Shown: positions 51,455-61,862, counted from the stretch's first letter. The stretch: 64,000 bases of DNA from Candidatus Obscuribacter sp. (GCA_016712465.1 JADJQZ010000001.1:4216001-4280000), one strand, 5' to 3'. Numbers and translations are program-made. The notes: generated from the sequence alone by a model not told the origin.

Positions 51455-52225
51455 ATGTCAGGCAAGTGGCCGTTTCTTCTTACTTCGCTTTTCCTGCAAG
51501 CCGCCCCCGACCTTGTGCTCTGGAGCTGGGACTACCCCCAAGACTTGAGCTTCTTGAAAAACGAGAAGGCCCGGGTCGCCTACTATGCCGGCACCGCCAC
51601 CCTCAAAGGGCAACGGGTATTCTTTCAGAGTGCCGCCAAAAGCCTGAAAATCCCCGATAATATCGAAAAATTTCCGGTTTTGCGCATAGAGACAAAAGCA
51701 GCCGCCCTCACGGCACAGCAACGCCTGGCCATTAGCGATATCGCTCTCAAAATATTGCACAAAAGTAAGGCCGAACATATACAAATAGATTTTGATGCCG
51801 CCCAGGATGAGCGCCCCTTCTACCTGACCCTGCTGAAAGAGCTACGCCGGCGCCTCGATGGTCTTCAGAAGCAAGAGAAGCCCCAGCAAGAGCAGCCAAA
51901 GCAGCGGCTAGCACATAGTGACCGCACCACTATCGGTATCACCAGCCTGGCCTCCTGGAGCACAGACGATTGGTTGCCCAAAGACATCTGCGATGAGAGG
52001 GTGACCATGCTTTTCAGCCTGGGCAAACTCGGCAAATCCGATCTGGAAACCTTCACCAGGCAAAAGCCGCAGACCATAGGCATCGGCACCTGGGAAGAAG
52101 CAGTCAATGACAGACTGAAAGAACTGGGTACCCTCAAGGCAGCCAGAACCATCTATCTATTTAACGCCCATCCCTGGACGAAAGAAAGTTTCGATCATGC
52201 AAAAGAAATTCTGAGGAACAACTGA
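51455..52225 (+). CDS. DUF3142-like protein, 256 aa
   Basis: The N-terminal sequence PDLVLWSWDYPQDLSFLKNEKARVAYYAGTATLKG, the VLRIETKAAALT strand and the IQIDFDAAQDERPFYLTLLKELRRRL block match what I recall of the DUF3142 family (LWxWExPxDL...), which often has a glycoside-hydrolase-like TIM-barrel look (DFDA, GITSLASW). A short hydrophobic N-terminus (WPFLLTSLFLQAA) may be a signal peptide. The next gene begins 2 nt downstream, and both seem to form a unit. The function is not known. Confidence 0.72.
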   Translation: MSGKWPFLLTSLFLQAAPDLVLWSWDYPQDLSFLKNEKARVAYYAGTATLKGQRVFFQSAAKSLKIPDNIEKFPVLRIETKAAALTAQQRLAISDIALKILHKSKAEHIQIDFDAAQDERPFYLTLLKELRRRLDGLQKQEKPQQEQPKQRLAHSDRTTIGITSLASWSTDDWLPKDICDERVTMLFSLGKLGKSDLETFTRQKPQTIGIGTWEEAVNDRLKELGTLKAARTIYLFNAHPWTKESFDHAKEILRNN

Positions 52226-52227
52226 AA

Positions 52228-54714
52228 GTGAAAAGCAAACCCCTCCACAAATTACTGGCACTGGCCGCTGCCGCAAGCCTCCTTCTGGCAGCCGGTCCGG
52301 CACCACTGATGGCTTGCAGCCCGGGCTTTCCTTACCAGGTTTTCTTCAACACTGCCCGTCCCGATCTGCCTCTCAAAAACTTCGCCGCAGGCCGCCTCGG
52401 CATTTTGCAACCAAGTTATGCCAAGTCATACCTGGTTGTGGCCTACCGCTATCTCAATGGTAGCCCCCTCAGTGCAGTCGAGCAAAGAAGCATGCTGCGC
52501 CTCTGGCAAAAGCGACTGCGCAATTTGTCCGGCAATAGCGACTACTCTTACAAAATCACGGAAGATTACTTGAGCTTGCGCAAAAGCGCTCTTGGTCCAA
52601 AGGCTAAAGAAAAGAACTACTACGATAGCTCCTCCAATTTACAGCCAGACGCCTTCCGACAAGCCTATGACACGCTTCAGAGCCTGATCAAAAGCCAGGT
52701 CTCAAAAGAGCAAATCAAAAACTGGATTGCCGCCCAGGACATTGTCTTTGAAGTGGCAGGCGCCGAAACAAAAGATGCCACCCTGCCCACACTTCCACCC
52801 CTGAGCAGCAAATTTAGCGAAAGAGCACGCCATGATCGCCTCTATCAGGAAGCCTCTCTTATGTTCTATGGTGGTCGCTTCAAAGAAGCAGCCCGCCTAT
52901 ACCAGGAGCTAGCCAAAGAAAACAATCCCCGCTACAAAACTCTAGCCGTCTACATGACGGCTCGCTCACTAGCTAATGGTGCCTTCGGCCAGGATGAGAG
53001 CCTGAGCCGGGAAACCGCCACTGATTTCATCGACAAACAACTCAAGCAAGAAAAAGATCCGGAAATGCGACTTGCCCTTCTGGATTTGAAAGCACCACTA
53101 TTTTATGGCGAACTCTCAAGAGAGCAGCTCCTGGAAGCCACCACGGAGAAAATCCTCAAACCGGGTCAAGAAAGATTCGGTGCGGAAGTAGGCGACCTCA
53201 CCTTCGCCATGGATGAAATGGAAAGCTCAGGTTGCTACGGTGAAGTGGAAGAAGAAAAGCCTAAAGAGGGTGCGGCAACTGAAAACACCGATACCGTTAC
53301 CAAAGAAATGGAAGCAGCCAAACTGGAAAAGGAAAAGCGCCAGTGGAACAAATATTTTGAAGGCCGCCTGGCCTTGATGGGCAAACAGGACCTTACGGAT
53401 TGGCTGGAGACAGTACAATCGCGCTATGACCCCTATGCCTTCGACAGTCTTGTTTTTCAAGAAAAGAAAAGGGAAATCCACAAGCTAAAGGCCGCCCATG
53501 CCCTCGCTCAGTTCCGCAAGGACAAGAGTCAGACCTGGCTTATAGGCACTCTTCTGACGGGCGGCTTATCGGGACCGGAAAGAATTGATGTGAAGGCGGC
53601 AGCCGAGAAGCTTACGCCGACTTCGCCGGCCTATCTGACCGCCAGCTTCTTTCTTTTGGACGACATGATCAAAGCAGGCAAAACGGCTGAAGCCCGGCTC
53701 AAACTGAGCCAATTATTGAAAGAGAGCAACCAGCTTTCACCCACCACCTTGAACCTCTTCAAAGCCCAGTACCTGGCAGTGGCCAAGGGTGAAAGCGACT
53801 ACCTGCATGCTGCCTTTATGCAAGCCCCCGAGCAAAATGAAAACGATGACTATGTGCCTGCCGACTGGCTCAAGAAGCAAAACTTGCCCGCAGGTACTTA
53901 TACAAGAGAAAGCGCCGCTCTCGATAACGAAGTGGCTTCTGATCTGAACCGAAACCTGCCCCTGTCTCTCTGGCTCAAGCTCTGCTTCGACCCCGCACTC
54001 GATGCCGCCTGCCGCTCAAAGCTTACGAGAGTGACCTGGATGCGAGCCCACCTCCTCGGCAATAGAACTGCGGCAAGAAAGCTGACCGAGCCCCTGTGCC
54101 GAGCCTATCCGAGTCTGGCTTCCATGATTCGCGCCTGCGACAGCGCCCCTGAAAACGAAAGCCGCTATATTCTCGCCAAGTTCGCTCTGCGCAATTTCGG
54201 GCTGAGCCCCTACCTGGCATCAGGGGTGGAACGCCACGGTCTCAAGATAAATGAATTCGACTACTACAATCAAAACTTCTGGGTGCCCATGCAAGCCAAA
54301 GCCCCCGTGCTAACCAAAGAGGAAGAGTACTCGGAATTCTTCAAAGGAGAAAACGAAGACCGCGGCGCCGTGCTCAAAAGCGAAAGCGGCTACGATCAGA
54401 TGCTGCTTCAATACTACAAAACCGGTATCAGCGGCAAGCTATCTGCCGCTGAACGCAAGCAAGCGCAAGAGGAAGCATTAGCCTTGAGCCGTCTATCACC
54501 GTCAAACTTCCTTGGTGAAGCAGTCTTCGATAAACTAAAGAGAAATGCTCCGCACGACCAGGATTTGGAAGAGATGCTCTACAGAATAGTCAAACTGGCC
54601 AAGTGGAGCCCCCGCACCGAGCTTGCCAGCCAGTATTCCCACAAGGCTCACAACCTGCTGCACAAACATTTCCCCACCGGCAAATGGACGCAAAAGGCAC
54701 CATACTGGTATTGA
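52228..54714 (+). CDS. exported 828-aa protein of unknown function, partner of the DUF3142 gene
   Basis: A signal peptide (LLALAAAASLLLAAGPAPLMAC, in part; an AxxC lipobox-like LMAC) starts the protein. The C-terminal 650 residues are alpha-helical with TPR-like character (HDRLYQEASLMFYGGRFKEAARLYQELAKENNPRYKTLAVYMTAR) and long charged segments. No catalytic motif is seen. The gene starts with GTG (52228), preceded by GAGGAA and 2 nt after the DUF3142 gene. I recall this kind of long helical partner beside DUF3142 in other bacteria, without a known role. Confidence 0.75.
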   Translation: MKSKPLHKLLALAAAASLLLAAGPAPLMACSPGFPYQVFFNTARPDLPLKNFAAGRLGILQPSYAKSYLVVAYRYLNGSPLSAVEQRSMLRLWQKRLRNLSGNSDYSYKITEDYLSLRKSALGPKAKEKNYYDSSSNLQPDAFRQAYDTLQSLIKSQVSKEQIKNWIAAQDIVFEVAGAETKDATLPTLPPLSSKFSERARHDRLYQEASLMFYGGRFKEAARLYQELAKENNPRYKTLAVYMTARSLANGAFGQDESLSRETATDFIDKQLKQEKDPEMRLALLDLKAPLFYGELSREQLLEATTEKILKPGQERFGAEVGDLTFAMDEMESSGCYGEVEEEKPKEGAATENTDTVTKEMEAAKLEKEKRQWNKYFEGRLALMGKQDLTDWLETVQSRYDPYAFDSLVFQEKKREIHKLKAAHALAQFRKDKSQTWLIGTLLTGGLSGPERIDVKAAAEKLTPTSPAYLTASFFLLDDMIKAGKTAEARLKLSQLLKESNQLSPTTLNLFKAQYLAVAKGESDYLHAAFMQAPEQNENDDYVPADWLKKQNLPAGTYTRESAALDNEVASDLNRNLPLSLWLKLCFDPALDAACRSKLTRVTWMRAHLLGNRTAARKLTEPLCRAYPSLASMIRACDSAPENESRYILAKFALRNFGLSPYLASGVERHGLKINEFDYYNQNFWVPMQAKAPVLTKEEEYSEFFKGENEDRGAVLKSESGYDQMLLQYYKTGISGKLSAAERKQAQEEALALSRLSPSNFLGEAVFDKLKRNAPHDQDLEEMLYRIVKLAKWSPRTELASQYSHKAHNLLHKHFPTGKWTQKAPYWY

Positions 54715-54857
54715 GAAATGCACGGCAGCAATATTTGATTGTTCGTACTTTGTCACGCTGTTTGCCTAGGATAGATACAAGCCGAAGGCTGAAGAAAAGC
54801 ACAACACCACTTACACTTCAGTTGTCGGTTTCTTACTAAATTCGTCGCCAAACCGCG

Positions 54858-57800
54858 GTGCAGACCGACCCTGCTTCCGCTTCCAGTCCTGGAAGAGCGG
54901 AGTCAGACCTTCATGGGTCTGCGGCCGCATACTTGCGCGCTTTTTCTTACCTATTTTCTAAATTACTAAAAGTGGCCAAAGATCTACATAACAAAGCGCA
55001 AGACAAAGTCGAACCCTCAGCCGAGGCAAGGCTTGAGTCTGAGCGCCGCCAGGCCAGAGAAAAAATTGCAGGAGAAACGAACGAGACAGAGGCACTTTCC
55101 ATTCTCAAGGCACATGACGAAAAGATAGCAAAAAATGACGCACACTTACCCAAAGTCGAAATTGTAAATGGCAAGAAAACAGAAGGCTCAAGCAAAGGCG
55201 AAACTGCTGAAGCAGGAAGATCTGTTGAACCCGAGAAAAAGGCAGAGCCTGAGCCTGCCGCCAATGAAGCCGAACGCCTTGAGAAGGCCCTGAGAGAAAA
55301 CCACTCCCTTTCGGGACGGAGCAACGCCAACATTGAAAGAGATCTAAGAGATACCTTCGCCACACTCTCCGGCGACGGCGTATCCAAACTACAAACCGAC
55401 TACCAGAAGCACTTTGGTAAGTCGCTTACGGAAACCATAAACAGCGACAAAAACATAAGCCCGGAAACAAAAGCCGCTCTGGCTATCTATATGAAGGGCG
55501 CAGAGCACCGCTCCGACAAAGACACCCTGGCCCTGGCCGATATTGCCACCAAAAGCGGCAACCTCGACATGTTCAAGGAAACCTTCAGAGAGGCCTCCGG
55601 CGAAGCTCGCAAGCAGTATATAGAACAGGGCGGCATTGCCCATGTGGAAGAAGCTTTCCATTCAAAAGACAAAGAGCAGGCTCTAGAATACCTGGCCCAG
55701 GGCAAAGAAAGCACCATCACCAAGATCAAGGAAAGTTCAGGCAACCTGAACGACAATGAAAAGGCAATTGAGGCCGCACTCAAAGGAATGAGCAAGGCCG
55801 AAAGACAGGACTACGCAGAAGGTAAGGCTCTGGCAGAAACGCTCTCCGCCAGAGGCAAGGAAACCGACACTTCCAACCTCACAGAGGCACAGAAACAGAG
55901 TTACGAGAACTATAAGCAACTCAACGGTGCCCTGCACAAGGCCGGGAACGCCGGAGAAGTTCTCGCCTGGGAAGACCTCATCAGCAACAAAGAACAAACT
56001 CTGACAGGCAAGCTTAGCTCACACGGAGGAATACTTTTCAATGACTCAGTCGACAAGGTACAGACCGACATCGAAAATATGAGCCGGTCTGACTTCGAGA
56101 AACTGAAGACAGACCCCGAACAAAGGAAGGCAGCCAACCAGGCCATAGAGGCCAATTACAAAGGCAGTGAGCGCGAAAAAATCGAAGACCTTCTCAACAT
56201 GAAGCTATCCTTCGATACCTTCGAAGAAGCTCAGGCAAAAGGAAATCGAACTACGGTGGAGTCCATCACCGACAAACAAGGAACCATCAAACCCGACGAT
56301 GAAGGCATTCTCGCTTCGCTCAAGAAGATGACCGTGGAGGAACAGGAGAGATACCGCCACGACCCCGACTACAAAAAGCAAATCGACTCCCTCGTGGATG
56401 GAGTTTTCCACAATAGGGTGCCCGAGGTGGACGCGCAAAGAATTCTACAAAATGTGGAAAAGGGTGAAAAACCCACAGAAGACATTGTCGGCAAACTTTC
56501 TCTCCAGGTTTACGGCCAGTCTAGAGATAAAGCCACCGCCTTAAAAGACATAGAGGATGCCTTGAAGGCCGACGGCACCCTGGCTCAGCGCCTGAAAAAT
56601 CCCCAGGGCGAAGAAGAAAAGGCCACCGCAGCAAAATTCAAGCAATACGCCGAAGATGTCTTCGGGGCAGACTATGAAAATCTGGTGCAGCCGCTCCTGA
56701 CCGAGGGAGACTTACCTCTTAGCAAAAAAATAGCCGTCAATGACGGCTTGCTTAAAGCCGACATGGAGGCCGTGGCCGAGGCAATCAAGTCGGCCACCGC
56801 CCAGGAGAGAGCCCAACTTGCTGCCAATCCAGATTCAATAATGCCCTCTCTCAATGCAGATGAGAGGCAGGTGGCCCTCACAATCGCAGCCCATGGAGGA
56901 GAAATACGCCCCGAAGATAGAATGCGCATAGCCCTGCTCGGTATAAGCGGCGACAAGGAGACCATCAAAGAACTGAGCGGTCAGCTGACTGTGGAAGAAA
57001 GGCAAAAATTGGTCGGCGAATATGAAAGTCAATACCACCGGAAGCTGGTTGAGGATCTGGGCGACAAATTGGGAGGGCAAGACGAAATCGAGGCGGTGCG
57101 CGCCTTCAAAGGACTGCTTGCCAATGCAAGAGAATCTTTCAATGAGGCGCGCTCTGAAGAATATGAGAACAATGACGGTATCGGGCGCAAACTGGTGCGC
57201 AACTATGTGGACGGCACCGCCGATGCCGAGCGGGATGCCCTAAACCAGTATGCCTCAGCCATGACCTCCTACGCCAGGGAGCAGCAAGAGATGCCCCGGG
57301 AAGAAGTGCATGCCCGAAAAGAAGACCTGCACCAGGCAGGCGATCTGCTTCGCGAATCAAAAAATCAAGCCGCCGATATCGTCACCGACGGCACCATCAT
57401 CGCCGCCGGCATAGCCGCAGCACCCTTCACCGGCGGTGCTTCAGTGGAGCTTCTGGGCGCCACGGCAATGGCCGGTTCAGTCATTAAAGTCGGTACAAAG
57501 TCAATCATAATGGGCGACGACTACCATGCAGAAGCGCCACAGCTTCTGCACGATGCAACAAGCGGCGCCGTGGAAGGAGCCTCTGCCGTGCTGGGTCCCG
57601 CACATATGGCTTCGCTACTCAAACTGGACAGGACCGCTTCCGGCTCAGTTCTGAGAAAAACACTTGAAGAAACCGGTCTCAATGCCGGCGCCGGTACACT
57701 GGCCGGAGGCAGTAGCGGTTTGGTAGAAGGTGCCGGAAACTGGGATACCAATAAACCACTCGACACCAATCTCAAACAAGTAGGGGAAGCGACCCTGATG

Positions 57801-60800
57801 GGCTCAGCCATGGGAGGCACGCTGGGCGCCGGTATCGGTCTCGGTTTCAAAAGCCTGGACAATGTTCTAAAAAAATCATCCGAAACCCTGATCCCTGAGG
57901 CTCCTCATATCTATGAAAATCCAAGCCCCTATTCTCTCGATTCAAATGGCCGCATCGCCCAAATCAATGGCGCCACCTCAGTCAAAGTCAGCTACCATGA
58001 AAGCGGTGCTCTGGAAGGCGCCGTCCAGAAAATTGAAATAGCCGACGGTACCAGCTATGAAGCCCTTGGTGAAGGAAAATGGAAGCTGACTGATGGCAAT
58101 AATCCGCAGGGGCAGGAGGTCGAAGCGGCAATCTCGCTCAGCCACAAAGGCGAAATCCAAATAAAATCGGCTGACGGCAACACCAAGACAATCTCACCAA
58201 TAGAAGGATGGACCAGAGAATTCCACAGAGCCATTGGCGAAACTAGCCTCATGGACAGCCAGGGAAGACTTCTCTCCCATGAGGCTAGAAATGGACACGG
58301 CACTCGCTATCAATATGACGAGCAGGGCAAACTATCTCAAATTGACTTCGATAACGGCAACAGCATAACCTGGCAGGCTGAGGGCAAATCCTGGCTCATA
58401 CGAAACTCACAAGGCAAGGAAAGCAGGACCTTCCACGGGGAAGTGGCCCTTGACGCCGACGGCAATATTCGACTGAAACCAGACGGAAATGAAACTCTTG
58501 CCACGGAGTCGCATCCCAATCAAGGGCAGGAACAGATCTTCCGCAAAGATGGTTCATACTCCCATATCGATCCGGTTACCGGCAAACCAAGCGACCTGGT
58601 CTCGGCAGACGGCACACGCCGGGAATCTTATGAATATGCCGCCGACGGCACACTGCACAAGCTTACATTCGGCAACGGCGCCTATCTGCTGCGCAACCCC
58701 GATGACAGCTCAGCGATGCTTCAATACAACAGCGCCGGAAAACTGACTAACGATCTTTACAGCTCGGTGCAAATTGAAGCAAACGGCGCCCAAATCGAAA
58801 GCTACGGCACAAAAGAACTGGTGACACTGACTGATGGAACACTAATTCAGCGCACGACTCTCGGACATAAAGTGCTGGGCGAACAATTGCCCAGGAATAT
58901 GCACGACCCGGCAACCGTCAATGACACAGCCGGTCTCAAACACATTCAAACCGCCTTCGCATCCACAACTAGAATTGACTCGCCCCAGACCATTCATGAG
59001 GCTTCTAAGTCGCTCAAAGGTGTAGACATTATCTCAGCAGACGGAAACAAGACCAATGTCTACGATAGTCTCATGAGAAGTGAAGTATTGAGCGATGTAC
59101 AGAAGGAAAACATTCTGCGCAACTACGCAAGAATGCGCGAATATGATATAGCGCCGCCAAAAGCAGACCTCTGGAAAACCGTCAACGATGAATATCGCAC
59201 GGCCGCTACTTCCGCACCAAGTGAGGCAACCGCATTAAATACGCCCGCGGCCATAGCCAAGACCATCGAAGTGGCAAAGTCAAACGGGCTCTCCGCCGTG
59301 GAAACGGAAGACGCCGTGCTAGCATCTATCTACTCCCATGCACTACATGGCAAACAGGCCCCCATAGAAGCATCGGCACGGAAAGCAGAAGCCGCACCGG
59401 TGGATGCCGCGCAGGCAGCGGAGTTTGCCCTCACTCAGGATGGGCTTTCCGCCCAGAGGGTCGGGCGCATTGTCGATGCAATCAAGATGCACAACACCGG
59501 AGAAACGCTGGACACCATAAAGCACGGTCAGGCTTATAAACAGCTCTCAAATACTGAACGCCGGGAAATGGACGAGCTCAGGCGCATATTCGGCACCATA
59601 GACGAAGGCGCGGAATTGTCCCAGAAAGCCATCAACGAAGGTAGCGTGGCTCGCCTGGAGCCAACCTCCAAGACAGACCTGGCGACACTTGAGACCAGGC
59701 CCTTTCATTTCCCCGGCATAAGCCCGGAAGAAATTAAAGCCGGAAAAGTCTGGGAAAGTTCCGATGGACTTCTCAAGGCCTGGCGCTCCGAAGATACGAA
59801 CCTCTTGCATGTGCTGGATACGGAAAAGCACATGATGAGAACCTTCGACAACAACAACCGCCTGCTGGTAGTACATGGTGCAAACTACTCCCGTGAAATG
59901 CAATACAATGCAGACGGGACTATCAAGTCTGTAAAAATGAAGAATCCAGGCGAAGAGGAATATAGCACAGTTAAAGCCGGCTTCGGCAAAGAGATCTCAG
60001 TCGACGCCGAAGGTACCGTGAGGGTACTCAATGAGAAATTCGCCGGAACAGAACTAGAGAGCCATTACATAGACGGTTCTGTTGAAAAGCTACTACCATC
60101 AGGGCGAACCGAATACGTCAAGGCAAACTTGGATTTCGAGAAAGAGCGCCTCAATAGCACCTTCCAGACCGCCTTTGCAAACACTGAGGAATATCCAAAC
60201 AGGCTGGAGCGTGTAACCAGTTATATGGAATACTTTGAAAGAGAGGCCGCCAGTGCCGAGCGTAATCTCGACCAGAATTCCCAGGCCCTCGTCTACAAGC
60301 AACTGAATCGACTAATATCTGAAAGCCCGAATTCTGTGATGCCCCTTGCTCAACGCCTTGATGTGGCGGAACAGGCATTGCAACACTCTGCCTATCCGGA
60401 GACCGTAGGGCAAGGTAGGAACAACACCTGCAATGTAACCGTGCTTGAGCACCGAATATACTGGCGCACTCCTGACAAGAACATACAGGCACTGGCTGAC
60501 ATCGGGCAAACCGGTAAATTCACTCTCGCCAGTGGAATAGAGGTGAATCTGCTCAACGCGGAAGGTCGGTTACCCATGGACTACGCTTCAAAGCAGAACC
60601 TGCTCAGGCAAGGACTCGGAGCAACTCACAGACTCAAAACCGAGGGCACTCGCGACTACTCAAGTGAACTACTTCAGACCACCATGGTCAACGCACAATG
60701 GGCCAAAGAGACTGTTATGGTCGATGGGGAAGGCCGCTGGCTTAGCCTCGACGACAAAACCATGCGCTACAACCAGGAAGGTTCCGCTATTGGCGTGCTT

Positions 60801-61781
60801 AGAAAGGAAGACCTGAAGACGCCTCTTGATGCCGAGGGCAACCAGGTAACTTCCATCGAACCCGGCACCGAACTCTACAGATTGGGCGAAAAACTGGAGG
60901 GTTGGCAAGCAATATATTCCAAAGAAGGTGTACTGCAGGGAATCGTCGAAGACAGCAACAAACTCCGCCCAGTCTTTGATGTTACTGGTAAAAAAGTAGA
61001 GACCGACCTCGGTACCGATGTTGCCTCCGGAAAATACTTCGATGAAAACGGCAAACTGCTGGCGGCATCAACACATCATGGCGACATTCATTACACTAAA
61101 CTTCAAGTGAGAGAAGGAAGAGAAGCTGAGCGATTGATGGTACAAATCGGTGGCGAAGCTAAGGAATTAAAGACGACAGCCGGCCTTCCAATCAGCAGTC
61201 CATCCCTGGGTGCTCCAGAGCTTCTGTCTATTCACAATGAAATTACTGGGCTGCAGGACAAGCCCTTTATCCTATCCTATGCTGTGAAAGATCACAAGGT
61301 AATCAACTTCCAGAGTGAAGAAGAAATGGTCTCTGCTATTCGCAAACTGGAAGCAGAGAACAATCTTCCCGGAGTACTTGCGGTTGACGCAACCCGCCCT
61401 CCTTACAATAGAGCACCCAATTTCGGAGAGACCGGCGAATCTCAGAACTGGCACGTGGTAAACATCCACGGATTAGTCGAGGACAGCCATTCTGTCAATA
61501 TGCCAGGTTATGACATTCCGAGCCGGACAAACACACTTGGCACCAATCAATGGGGCTTACACAACAACGAATCGACGAGCATAACAGGAGAGACGACAAA
61601 TTCACTTGCAGACGGAATCTCCTCAGAAACCGTATTTCAATCAGCCGTTCCGTCTGAACCAAACCTGCTGGCGCCCTTTCCAGGAATGAGCCATGCACAA
61701 TCCCTGAAGCTCCTGGAGCAAAAAATGGAGAAGTTGTACGGCAAATCAAACCTCTCACTGGCACCACTTCCCGAGGAATAG
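54858..61781 (+). CDS. giant annexin-like/YD-repeat protein with C-terminal papain-like domain
   Basis: This 2307-residue protein has, in order: a charged low-complexity start (about 1-110); helical annexin-like repeats (about 150-205, LQTDYQKHFGKSLTETINSD, and 698-753, LVGEYESQYHRKLVEDL); a Gly/Ala-rich hydrophobic region (about 844-1010); YD-type beta repeats (about 1020-1335, e.g. RYQYDEQGKLSQIDF, LQYNSAGKLTNDLY); a helical stretch; a second YD-like block (about 1640-1750); and a C-terminal domain (about 1845-2240) with Gln-x5-Cys1858, NWHVVNIH (His2199) and TNQWG (Asn2230). That order equals papain's Q/C/H/N set. No signal peptide is seen and the start is GTG. It looks like a polymorphic-toxin-like effector or large surface protein. 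Confidence 0.8.
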   Translation: MQTDPASASSPGRAESDLHGSAAAYLRAFSYLFSKLLKVAKDLHNKAQDKVEPSAEARLESERRQAREKIAGETNETEALSILKAHDEKIAKNDAHLPKVEIVNGKKTEGSSKGETAEAGRSVEPEKKAEPEPAANEAERLEKALRENHSLSGRSNANIERDLRDTFATLSGDGVSKLQTDYQKHFGKSLTETINSDKNISPETKAALAIYMKGAEHRSDKDTLALADIATKSGNLDMFKETFREASGEARKQYIEQGGIAHVEEAFHSKDKEQALEYLAQGKESTITKIKESSGNLNDNEKAIEAALKGMSKAERQDYAEGKALAETLSARGKETDTSNLTEAQKQSYENYKQLNGALHKAGNAGEVLAWEDLISNKEQTLTGKLSSHGGILFNDSVDKVQTDIENMSRSDFEKLKTDPEQRKAANQAIEANYKGSEREKIEDLLNMKLSFDTFEEAQAKGNRTTVESITDKQGTIKPDDEGILASLKKMTVEEQERYRHDPDYKKQIDSLVDGVFHNRVPEVDAQRILQNVEKGEKPTEDIVGKLSLQVYGQSRDKATALKDIEDALKADGTLAQRLKNPQGEEEKATAAKFKQYAEDVFGADYENLVQPLLTEGDLPLSKKIAVNDGLLKADMEAVAEAIKSATAQERAQLAANPDSIMPSLNADERQVALTIAAHGGEIRPEDRMRIALLGISGDKETIKELSGQLTVEERQKLVGEYESQYHRKLVEDLGDKLGGQDEIEAVRAFKGLLANARESFNEARSEEYENNDGIGRKLVRNYVDGTADAERDALNQYASAMTSYAREQQEMPREEVHARKEDLHQAGDLLRESKNQAADIVTDGTIIAAGIAAAPFTGGASVELLGATAMAGSVIKVGTKSIIMGDDYHAEAPQLLHDATSGAVEGASAVLGPAHMASLLKLDRTASGSVLRKTLEETGLNAGAGTLAGGSSGLVEGAGNWDTNKPLDTNLKQVGEATLMGSAMGGTLGAGIGLGFKSLDNVLKKSSETLIPEAPHIYENPSPYSLDSNGRIAQINGATSVKVSYHESGALEGAVQKIEIADGTSYEALGEGKWKLTDGNNPQGQEVEAAISLSHKGEIQIKSADGNTKTISPIEGWTREFHRAIGETSLMDSQGRLLSHEARNGHGTRYQYDEQGKLSQIDFDNGNSITWQAEGKSWLIRNSQGKESRTFHGEVALDADGNIRLKPDGNETLATESHPNQGQEQIFRKDGSYSHIDPVTGKPSDLVSADGTRRESYEYAADGTLHKLTFGNGAYLLRNPDDSSAMLQYNSAGKLTNDLYSSVQIEANGAQIESYGTKELVTLTDGTLIQRTTLGHKVLGEQLPRNMHDPATVNDTAGLKHIQTAFASTTRIDSPQTIHEASKSLKGVDIISADGNKTNVYDSLMRSEVLSDVQKENILRNYARMREYDIAPPKADLWKTVNDEYRTAATSAPSEATALNTPAAIAKTIEVAKSNGLSAVETEDAVLASIYSHALHGKQAPIEASARKAEAAPVDAAQAAEFALTQDGLSAQRVGRIVDAIKMHNTGETLDTIKHGQAYKQLSNTERREMDELRRIFGTIDEGAELSQKAINEGSVARLEPTSKTDLATLETRPFHFPGISPEEIKAGKVWESSDGLLKAWRSEDTNLLHVLDTEKHMMRTFDNNNRLLVVHGANYSREMQYNADGTIKSVKMKNPGEEEYSTVKAGFGKEISVDAEGTVRVLNEKFAGTELESHYIDGSVEKLLPSGRTEYVKANLDFEKERLNSTFQTAFANTEEYPNRLERVTSYMEYFEREAASAERNLDQNSQALVYKQLNRLISESPNSVMPLAQRLDVAEQALQHSAYPETVGQGRNNTCNVTVLEHRIYWRTPDKNIQALADIGQTGKFTLASGIEVNLLNAEGRLPMDYASKQNLLRQGLGATHRLKTEGTRDYSSELLQTTMVNAQWAKETVMVDGEGRWLSLDDKTMRYNQEGSAIGVLRKEDLKTPLDAEGNQVTSIEPGTELYRLGEKLEGWQAIYSKEGVLQGIVEDSNKLRPVFDVTGKKVETDLGTDVASGKYFDENGKLLAASTHHGDIHYTKLQVREGREAERLMVQIGGEAKELKTTAGLPISSPSLGAPELLSIHNEITGLQDKPFILSYAVKDHKVINFQSEEEMVSAIRKLEAENNLPGVLAVDATRPPYNRAPNFGETGESQNWHVVNIHGLVEDSHSVNMPGYDIPSRTNTLGTNQWGLHNNESTSITGETTNSLADGISSETVFQSAVPSEPNLLAPFPGMSHAQSLKLLEQKMEKLYGKSNLSLAPLPEE

Positions 61782-61806
61782 GACTTTGGCCTCAAAGAGG
61801 AACGGG

Positions 61807-61856
61807 TATAATGGTCGATGACCTTTAAATAGTCGATGACATTAAAAATGAAATGA
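61807..61856 (+). promoter_or_regulatory. TATAAT promoter with 9-bp direct repeats and a mini-ORF
   Basis: TATAAT lies at 61807-61812 with a poor -35. Just downstream GTCGATGAC occurs twice (61814-61822 and 61832-61840), 18 bases apart, a helical-turn-friendly spacing for a repressor. ATG at 61836 opens a six-codon frame that stops at TGA (61854-61856), seven bases before the TTG start of the metalloprotease gene. Confidence 0.45.
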
Positions 61857-61862
61857 ATTGAA

